Of a stretch of 8,252 bases of DNA, positions 1 through 4,891 are shown piece by piece. The position numbers were made by a program, and so were the translations under genes. Each line of letters begins with the position of its first letter. The stretch's first letter is position 1. The notes beneath the pieces are model-generated. The model saw only the letters and a program-made list of their open reading frames with translations, had not been told where the DNA came from and did not search any database. Origin of the DNA: Ruminococcus sp. UBA7477 (GTDB lineage: Bacteria > Bacillota > Clostridia > Oscillospirales > Ruminococcaceae). The stretch is taken from contig DLOT01000061.1 in the NCBI GenBank assembly GCA_002479715.1, positions 22,443 through 30,694 of the forward strand. Reading direction: 5' to 3'.

Positions 1-924
1 CATATCGACAGGGTCATTTCCGCGAAGCCGAATATAATTATAGACGACGGCGGCGATCTCGTTCACCACATTCACACTAACCGCCCGGAGCTAATTCCTG
101 AGGTCATTGGCGGCTGCGAGGAAACCACGACGGGTATTATCCGACTTATTGCAATGAACCGCGACGGAGCGCTCAAATTCCCGATGGTTTTGGTAAACAA
201 CGCGGACTGCAAGCATCTTTTTGACAATCGCTACGGCACCGGTCAGTCAGTCTGGGACGGCATAAACCGCACGACGAATCTGATCGTCGCCGGAAAAAAT
301 GTGGTAGTCGCGGGATACGGCTGGTGCGGCAAAGGCGTCGCTATGAGAGCCAAGGGACTGGGCGCAAAGGTCATTGTTACGGAGATCGACCCGATAAAAG
401 CGATAGAAGCTGTTATGGACGGCTTTGAAGTCATGCCGATGGAAAAGGCGGCAGAAATCGGCGACTTTTTTGTTACGGTAACAGGCTGCCGCGACGTTAT
501 TACAGAAAAGAGCTTTGTAAAGATGAAAAGCGGCGCTATTCTTTGCAATGCAGGCCACTTTGACTGCGAGGTAGATGTCGCAGGTCTTAGGAAAATTGCC
601 GTAAAAACCTTCCCTGCCAGAAATAATATCGAAGGCTTCACACTTGAAAACGGCAGAAGTCTTTTTGTCATAGGCGAAGGCAGACTTGTAAACCTTGCAG
701 CGGGAGACGGTCATCCTGCCGAGATCATGGATATGTCATTCGCCATTCAGGCTCTCTCGGCGGCTTATCTTGTTAAAAACAGGGATAGGCTTTCAGAAAA
801 GATCATTAGCGTTCCGAAAGAGGTAGATAATGAGGTCGCTGAGGCAAAGCTTCGCTTTCTGGGCTTTGGGATAGACAAGCTCACGCCGGAGCAGGAAGAA
901 TATCTCGGAAGCTGGAATGTGTAA
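1..924 (+). CDS. ahcY: S-adenosylhomocysteine hydrolase (adenosylhomocysteinase), 5'-truncated
   Basis: Cytosolic NAD+-dependent enzyme that reversibly splits S-adenosylhomocysteine into adenosine and homocysteine, removing the inhibitory product of methyltransferases. The frame is open from base 1, so the start lies outside; 307 residues are present and, given a usual short-form length near 400-420, about 100 N-terminal residues are missing. Visible motifs (window codon numbers): DDGGDL 15-20 and EETTTG 40-45 with the catalytic Asp16 and Glu41, Lys71 and FDN 74-76 of the substrate site, the NAD-binding GYGWCGKG 105-112, GHFD 185-188 with His186, and GHPAE 237-241 with His238. The GYGWCG fingerprint and a C-terminus ending in SWNV, without the KPDHYRY tail of most bacterial and eukaryotic enzymes, place it in the archaeal/Thermotoga-like short class. 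One oddity is NNADCK (66-71), where family members usually have a VND-x-x-TK pattern. No convincing terminator follows the stop codon. Confidence 0.96.
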   Translation, partial: HIDRVISAKPNIIIDDGGDLVHHIHTNRPELIPEVIGGCEETTTGIIRLIAMNRDGALKFPMVLVNNADCKHLFDNRYGTGQSVWDGINRTTNLIVAGKNVVVAGYGWCGKGVAMRAKGLGAKVIVTEIDPIKAIEAVMDGFEVMPMEKAAEIGDFFVTVTGCRDVITEKSFVKMKSGAILCNAGHFDCEVDVAGLRKIAVKTFPARNNIEGFTLENGRSLFVIGEGRLVNLAAGDGHPAEIMDMSFAIQALSAAYLVKNRDRLSEKIISVPKEVDNEVAEAKLRFLGFGIDKLTPEQEEYLGSWNV

Positions 925-927
925 ACA

Positions 928-944
928 ACAAATGTCCTATTTGT
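928..944 (+). other. Weak A/T-rich inverted repeat after ahcY
   Basis: ACAAAT and ATTTGT form a 6-bp dyad around a 5-nt loop (GTCCT), beginning four bases after the ahcY stop. The arms are almost all A/T and no T-run follows, so it is a poor intrinsic terminator. It could be a protein-binding site or chance. The 8-mer TGTGAACA that overlaps its right arm (942-949) recurs at 1032-1039, on the other side of the next promoter. Confidence 0.25.
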
Positions 945-984
945 GAACATTCATTGTATTTCAAACAAAATAGTATCGTTTTTA

Positions 985-1013
985 TTGACATTCAACAAAT
1001 TTAGCCGTATAAT
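985..1013 (+). promoter_or_regulatory. Consensus sigma-A promoter for the LacI-GGDEF gene
   Basis: TTGACA (985-990) and TATAAT (1008-1013) are both perfect consensus hexamers, separated by the optimal 17 bp in an A/T-rich surround. Transcription should start near 1019-1021, giving a leader of about 45 nt before the ATG at 1065. So perfect a promoter implies either high expression or a repressor that holds it off; an operator-like dyad lies just downstream. Confidence 0.88.
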
Positions 1014-1030
1014 ATTATTAAAGTATTACA

Positions 1031-1046
1031 GTGTGAACAATTACAC
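1031..1046 (+). promoter_or_regulatory. Operator-like dyad / leader hairpin before the LacI-GGDEF start
   Basis: GTGTGA and TTACAC form a 6-bp dyad with one G-T pair around ACAA. It sits roughly 10-26 bases after the predicted transcription start and just before the GGGGG ribosome-binding stretch (1054-1058). It could be a repressor site or a small leader hairpin near the ribosome site. TGTGAACA within it also occurs at 942-949. This is suggestive only; an 8-mer and a 6-bp dyad can occur by chance. Confidence 0.3.
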
Positions 1047-1064
1047 CGATGACGGGGGCTGTTT

Positions 1065-2990
1065 ATGGATTATAATATAGCGATATGTATGCCCAGACTT
1101 GACGATCAGGTCCAGAGAGATATTATTTCGGCGCTGGTGAATTATACTATCAACAACGAAAAATACAAGGGATTTCACTTTCACATTCTTACAACCTATT
1201 CGGATCTGAAATTCGAGAACGAATCGGCCGACGGCGAATCAGCGATCTTTACACTTATAGGGAAGATCAGCGTCGATGCTCTTTTGATTTTTCCCGAGAG
1301 ATTTTACATTGAGGAAAAGCTTAACAATGTCATAAAAGCCGCTGAGGATCGCGGCATCCCGATGATCGCAGTAGGAAAGATCTTACCCGGGATCGACAGC
1401 ATCACCTACGGTAAGGAAACCTGTATGAAAAATATCGTTTCCCATATTATCGAACACCACGGCTGCCGCTATATCAACTTCCTCGCCGGTCAAAAGGTTA
1501 TGGAGGCCACAGACGAGCGCCTGAAAGCGTTTAAAGAAACGATGCTGGCTCACGGTCTGCCGATCGAGGAGGAACGCATAGGCTTCGGTGAGTTTTGGGA
1601 TTATCCGACCGAGTGTGTAATGGAAAGGTTTTATAAGAGCAAGCTCCCCTTTCCGCAGGCTATAATCTGTGCAAACGACGTTATGGCGATCACTGTCATC
1701 AGCTCTCTCCGCGAGCACGGCTACCGCGTTCCCGATGACGTTTTGGTAACAGGCTTTGACGGAATTGACATGGAAAGATTTCATACTCCCCGGCTCACCA
1801 CTGCAGAGCTTGACTATAAAACGCTTGCTCTCACAATATTCGACTATATCGAAAAGAAGATAAACGGAGTCACTCTCCCACCCGAGACCACTGTTGATTT
1901 TATTCAGCGCTTCTCAGAATCCTGCGGATGTGTCTGTGAAGATACCGAAAACCGCTATCAGCCCTTCGCTTCTCTTTGGAAAGAGGTCAGCTGTGACATA
2001 GGCTTTAACGATGCGGTCATTAAGCTCAGCTCAAGTCTGAAGCTTGGCGGAACGTTATACGATATGTTTTCGTCTATCGTTGATTTTTTCAACACAGTTT
2101 ACACGACACAAATAAGAGTATGTGTTTGCGCCGACTATATTGAAAACGTTTCCTCAGACGAAAGTTACAGCGGCACAAGCTTTTCCGACATTATGTATTC
2201 AGTCATCGAAAAATGCGGTGACTACAACTCCTTTGCCTGTGACGGAAAATCATTCCCTACTTCGGAGATCATGGCGGACAGGCTCGACAGCTCTGAAAGA
2301 AACAATCACACTATCATATATCCCCTTCACTACAACGAAATTGTCTACGGCTACATATGCGCCAACACTGAGCCGAACCATATTGCGCTTTATCAGATCC
2401 GCGCTCTCAGCATGAACCTCGCGTTCGTTCTGGAACGAATTGCGACCTTCAGACATATGGAGGCAATAAATGACCGTCTTGAGCAAACCTACATATATGA
2501 CAGCATGACGGGGCTTCTCAGCCGCAACGGATATTACAGAATAGCAAAGCAGCAGATCGATCCTTTTATGAACAGCGACAAGCGTATCGTTATTCTTTCG
2601 GTGGATCTTGACAATCTCAAGGACATAAACGACAATTACGGCCACAACTGCGGAGATACGGCAATAAAGCTGATAGCTTCAACACTTAAGGAATATGTCG
2701 GAGAAGAAGGGATTTCCGCAAGGTTCGGCGGCGATGAATTTATCGGTATTCGCCTGTTCGACAGAGAGCCTGACGCTTTTGTTCAAAAATTCTTTGAAGG
2801 ATTTGAAAACTCAATTGCCGAGAAAGTTAAAGAGATGAATCTGGAATACCACGTTTCGGCAAGCTTCGGAATTGTTTCTACAATGATCCGAACGCTCCCC
2901 TCTCTCGAGGAAGGAATAAAGAGCGCAGATGTTTTGATGTATGCGCAGAAAAAAGCCAAAAAGCGCGGCAGCAGATCTTTTCCGTATTGA
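1065..2990 (+). CDS. LacI-type ligand-binding domain + GGDEF diguanylate cyclase fusion protein
   Basis: Predicted soluble 641-residue signalling enzyme. Residues 1-285 look like the periplasmic-binding-protein-like sensor core of LacI-family regulators: the chain begins directly with its first strand (NIAICMPRL) and includes CANDVMA and VTGFDGID, but the usual DNA-binding headpiece is absent. A Cys cluster SCGCVC (286-291) marks the end of that core. Residues about 295-470 form a mixed alpha/beta region, perhaps GAF-like, which I cannot name securely. Residues about 476-641 are a GGDEF domain: YDSMTGL (478-484), metal-binding DLDNLKDIND (514-523) and the intact signature RFGGDEF (553-559), so synthesis of cyclic-di-GMP from two GTP is expected. 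The RxxD inhibitory site normally upstream of GGDEF is not present. There is no signal peptide or membrane segment, so it should sense a cytoplasmic ligand. It has its own strong promoter, and GGGGG at 1054-1058 serves as a modest ribosome site. Domain roles are from family knowledge; the ligand is unknown. Confidence 0.93.
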   Translation: MDYNIAICMPRLDDQVQRDIISALVNYTINNEKYKGFHFHILTTYSDLKFENESADGESAIFTLIGKISVDALLIFPERFYIEEKLNNVIKAAEDRGIPMIAVGKILPGIDSITYGKETCMKNIVSHIIEHHGCRYINFLAGQKVMEATDERLKAFKETMLAHGLPIEEERIGFGEFWDYPTECVMERFYKSKLPFPQAIICANDVMAITVISSLREHGYRVPDDVLVTGFDGIDMERFHTPRLTTAELDYKTLALTIFDYIEKKINGVTLPPETTVDFIQRFSESCGCVCEDTENRYQPFASLWKEVSCDIGFNDAVIKLSSSLKLGGTLYDMFSSIVDFFNTVYTTQIRVCVCADYIENVSSDESYSGTSFSDIMYSVIEKCGDYNSFACDGKSFPTSEIMADRLDSSERNNHTIIYPLHYNEIVYGYICANTEPNHIALYQIRALSMNLAFVLERIATFRHMEAINDRLEQTYIYDSMTGLLSRNGYYRIAKQQIDPFMNSDKRIVILSVDLDNLKDINDNYGHNCGDTAIKLIASTLKEYVGEEGISARFGGDEFIGIRLFDREPDAFVQKFFEGFENSIAEKVKEMNLEYHVSASFGIVSTMIRTLPSLEEGIKSADVLMYAQKKAKKRGSRSFPY

Positions 2991-3104
2991 GCAGCTTAAA
3001 GCTGCACCTGTAGCCGCCTTGCCGAACATAGACCAGTGAGAAAGATAGAGTGACGGCGGATTGAACGGACGATAAACAACGCGGCGGTAGAGCGAATAAA
3101 AGCG
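2991..3104. other. Unexplained intergenic block after the LacI-GGDEF gene
   Basis: It starts right after the stop with a perfect short hairpin GCAGC-TTAAA-GCTGC (2991-3005). Next comes a purine-rich stretch with CCGCC at 3014-3018, able to pair with GGCGG at 3055-3059 or 3083-3087, and repeated short words (AGCGAA at 3091 and 3101; CCGAAC at 3022 and 3107). It has no credible plus-strand gene. On the minus strand one frame stays open right across it, but without a good start or ribosome site. It could be a structured 3' untranslated region, a small RNA, or a copy of a dispersed intergenic repeat. Confidence 0.35.
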
Positions 3105-3129
3105 AACCGAACGCTTACGTTTGGTTTTT
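3105..3129 (+). terminator. First terminator-like hairpin after the LacI-GGDEF gene
   Basis: AACCGAACG (3105-3113) pairs with CGTTTGGTT (3118-3126), nine pairs including one G-U, around a CTTA tetraloop. The right arm runs into a TTTTT stretch (3125-3129). This fits a short intrinsic terminator on the plus strand, though the U-tract is brief and partly inside the stem. Confidence 0.55.
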
Positions 3130-3149
3130 ACAGCCCTTAGAAAGCCTAA

Positions 3150-3186
3150 AACGGACTCCCGTTTTTCCGGAAGTCCGTTATTTTTT
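3150..3186. terminator. Shared intrinsic terminator between the convergent LacI-GGDEF and degV genes
   Basis: AACGGACT (3150-3157) pairs with AGTCCGTT (3172-3179); after one mismatch the stem continues with CCG/CGG around a TTTTTC loop. On the plus strand it is followed by A and six T (3181-3186), a classical Rho-independent terminator. On the minus strand the stem starts 10 bases after the degV stop and is followed by a shorter TTTTAG tract, so it probably ends degV transcripts too, less efficiently. Confidence 0.85.
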
Positions 3187-3189
3187 CTG

Positions 3190-4056
3190 TTATCTTTCCC
3201 TGCCGACAAAGAACAGCGCCAGAGTTCCCGGACCGGAGTGCGCGCCGATAACCGGGCCGACATATGTCGTTATGTCTACCCTGACGCCGTGACGCTTCTT
3301 AAGGATCCCGGCAAGCCTTTCGGCGTCCTCGATACAGTCGCCGTGAGAGATGAACACAGTCCCGTTTTCCTTGTCAAGACAGAGCTCGTCATATTTGTCA
3401 GCAAGAGCATTGATGGAGTTTAGCCTGCCCCGGGTCTTTGTAACGTTGACAAGATGCCCATCATTGTCAACGTGCAGAACCGGCTTTACACCGAGCAGTC
3501 CACCAACAAACGCGACCGTTGGGCTTATTCTTCCGCCGCGCTTGAGATAAACCAGATCATCGACTGTGAACCAATGGCAGATGTGCAGTTTTGTATCCTC
3601 GGCAAATTTTGCAGCTTCTTCGATCGCAGCGCCGTCAAGCTTTTTCCTTACTGTCAGGTAGACAAGCAGTCCCTCCCCTGCTGACGCGCATAATGAATCG
3701 ACTATTATGATCTTTCTGTCAGGATAGCTTTCTTTAAGCTCATCGGCAGCTATTCTCGCAGAATTGACCGTCGTGCTCAGTCCGAAGGAAAATCCGATAT
3801 ACAAAATGTCGAGTCCCTTTTGAAGGTATAAAGCAAAGCGCTCCTTGAAGGCATCGACATTAATAGCGGAAGTCTTTGAAACTCCGCCCTTCCTCATTCT
3901 TTGATAAAAATCGCGAAAAGGCATCTCATAGTTGGAATAGGTCTTGCCGTCGTCTTCAAAGGAAAATGAAAGCTGTGCGTACTCAACGCCCCACTCCATA
4001 AGCGTTCCTTCATTGATGTCACAGGCCGAATCAGTGAAAATGATGTAGTCGTTCAT
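3190..4056 (-). CDS. DegV family protein (fatty-acid-binding, FakB-like)
   Basis: 288-residue cytoplasmic protein of the DegV family, whose characterised members (FakB) hold a fatty acid so that the kinase FakA can phosphorylate it, feeding exogenous or recycled acyl chains into phospholipid synthesis. Visible features: TDSACD (8-13) near the start, KTSAIN (61-66), FGLSTTVNSA (91-100), VDS..AS.GEG (119-129), YLKRGGRIS (170-178), GLLGVKPVL, ISHGDC, and GAHSGPGT (271-278) near the end. These are the conserved blocks that line the lipid head-group pocket, and the length is normal for the family. An in-frame upstream codon at 4095 would add 13 residues, but ATG 4056 is chosen because GGAGGT precedes it by 7 bases and TDSACD then falls at the usual place. 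No fakA is in the window. The gene is divergent from the XRE regulator, which might control it (inference). I see no clear promoter for it. Confidence 0.95.
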   Translation of the reverse strand: MNDYIIFTDSACDINEGTLMEWGVEYAQLSFSFEDDGKTYSNYEMPFRDFYQRMRKGGVSKTSAINVDAFKERFALYLQKGLDILYIGFSFGLSTTVNSARIAADELKESYPDRKIIIVDSLCASAGEGLLVYLTVRKKLDGAAIEEAAKFAEDTKLHICHWFTVDDLVYLKRGGRISPTVAFVGGLLGVKPVLHVDNDGHLVNVTKTRGRLNSINALADKYDELCLDKENGTVFISHGDCIEDAERLAGILKKRHGVRVDITTYVGPVIGAHSGPGTLALFFVGRER

Positions 4057-4063
4057 AAGTTTT

Positions 4064-4069
4064 ACCTCC
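4064..4069 (-). promoter_or_regulatory. Ribosome-binding site of degV
   Basis: GGAGGT on the minus strand (plus-strand ACCTCC), 7 bases from the ATG at 4056. It is the strongest Shine-Dalgarno sequence I noted in the window, and it decides the degV start against the upstream in-frame codon at 4095. Confidence 0.9.
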
Positions 4070-4118
4070 AAAAGCGCTCGGATCACCTTGCGCAAAATTA
4101 CAAAACCGCTAAAATCAC

Positions 4119-4147
4119 TTGATTTGCAAAAACAAATGTGTTATAAT
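4119..4147 (+). promoter_or_regulatory. Extended -10 promoter of the XRE regulator gene
   Basis: TTGATT (4119-4124), 17 bp, TATAAT (4142-4147), with TG at 4139-4140 giving an extended -10 element. The start of transcription should fall near 4153-4155, leaving a leader of about 46 nt. This rules out an in-frame TTG at 4119 as the start codon, since it lies inside the -35 box. AACAAA/TTTGT half-sites (4131-4136 and 4149-4153) bracket the -10 and could be an operator for the encoded repressor; that part is speculative. Confidence 0.82.
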
Positions 4148-4186
4148 GTTTGTATTCTTGAATATCCGGCAAAGACAAATCTGCGG

Positions 4187-4192
4187 AAAGGA
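4187..4192 (+). promoter_or_regulatory. Ribosome-binding site of the XRE regulator
   Basis: AAAGGA, 7 bases before the ATG at 4200. Together with the promoter position it fixes translation at 4200. Confidence 0.8.
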
Positions 4193-4199
4193 ATTTTTG

Positions 4200-4835
4200 A
4201 TGAAAGACTTAAAGCCTATCATAGCCAAAAACATAAGCTCTCTTCGGCAAAACGCCGGTATGACACAGCTTGAGCTTTCCGAAAAGCTGAACTACTCCGA
4301 CAAGGCAATCTCCAAGTGGGAGCGCGGCGAGTCCATACCCGATGTGATCGTTCTGAAAGAAATTGCCGATATATTCGGTGTAACGCTGGACTACCTTGTT
4401 CAGACCGAACACAAAAAGCCGCCTGTTTCAGAAAATAATATCCCTCCCGAATTAAAGATCAAAAACCACGGAGTTATTACAGGAATGAGCATTATGCTTG
4501 TGTGGCTTATCGCTGCACTCGCCTATTTTATTATCGACACGGCATTTTCAGCCGAAAAGCTTGACTGGCTGGCGTTTGTCTGGGCTGTTCCCGTTTCAAT
4601 GATCGTCTGGCTTGTATTAAATTCGACTTGGTTCAACAAGCGGCGCAATTTTCTGATTATTTCGCTCCTGGTATGGACTTTCCTGTCAGCAGTTTATATT
4701 TTGATTTTACTGACTACCGGTAAGAACATATGGAAGCTGTTTATTCTCGGAGTTATCGGTCAAGCGATCATCCTGCTCTGGTCGCGGCTGAGTTTCAAAA
4801 ATCCCGAAAGCCGCAAATCAAACGAACAACAGTAG
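4200..4835 (+). CDS. XRE-family helix-turn-helix regulator with four-helix membrane domain
   Basis: 211-residue protein. Residues 8-66 are a Cro/C1-type helix-turn-helix: IAKNISSLRQNAGMTQLELS, then a recognition region with KAISKWERGESIPD (35-48) and LKEIADIFGVTLDYL. This is a pattern typical of small Firmicutes regulators. After a polar linker (about 69-90) come four hydrophobic segments near 92-112, 124-142, 151-171 and 178-196, with basic NKRR (146-149) between the second and third, so the DNA-binding part should be tethered at the inner face of the membrane. The tail is hydrophilic. Such membrane-bound XRE proteins are thought to sense membrane or envelope state, but no ligand can be read from sequence. 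It is a single-gene unit with its own promoter and terminator, divergent from degV; control of itself or degV is an inference from layout. Confidence 0.92.
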   Translation: MKDLKPIIAKNISSLRQNAGMTQLELSEKLNYSDKAISKWERGESIPDVIVLKEIADIFGVTLDYLVQTEHKKPPVSENNIPPELKIKNHGVITGMSIMLVWLIAALAYFIIDTAFSAEKLDWLAFVWAVPVSMIVWLVLNSTWFNKRRNFLIISLLVWTFLSAVYILILLTTGKNIWKLFILGVIGQAIILLWSRLSFKNPESRKSNEQQ

Positions 4836-4844
4836 CCTTTTTTC

Positions 4845-4880
4845 AAGACTGTGACCCGCAGCACGGGCCGCAGTCTTTTT
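4845..4880 (+). terminator. Intrinsic terminator after the XRE regulator
   Basis: AAGACTGTG and CGCAGTCTT pair (one G-U). After one mismatch CCCG/CGGG continues the stem around a CAGCA loop. The right arm runs into TTTTT (4876-4880). It starts 10 bases after the XRE stop. On the opposite strand the stem is followed by TTGAAAAAAGG, not a T-run, so it should work mainly on the plus strand; still, it is the only hairpin beyond the convergent topoisomerase A gene, whose stop is 12 bases away. Confidence 0.87.
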
Positions 4881-4891
4881 GCTTCCCGTAA

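Noticed and set aside
243..714. Two overlapping minus-strand frames antisense to ahcY
   Set aside because: Both lie within the conserved ahcY reading frame and show low-complexity shadow composition.
928..944. Intrinsic terminator for ahcY
   Set aside because: The dyad is short, nearly all A/T and not followed by a T-run; kept only as a weak inverted repeat.
2811..3263. 150-codon minus-strand open frame spanning the gap between the LacI-GGDEF gene and degV
   Set aside because: It overlaps the ends of two well-supported genes, crosses the terminators, and has no evident ribosome site; no recognisable domain. Only its central intergenic part is kept as an observation.
4095..4146. A minus-strand promoter for degV (TAATTT or TATAAC as -10)
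   Set aside because: No acceptable -35 hexamer lies 16-18 bp upstream of either candidate; degV must have a promoter here but I cannot point to it.
4119..4199. 27-residue N-terminal extension of the XRE regulator from TTG 4119
   Set aside because: The codon is inside the -35 box of the predicted promoter and lacks a ribosome site; ATG 4200 has AAAGGA 7 bases upstream and starts right at the HTH domain.
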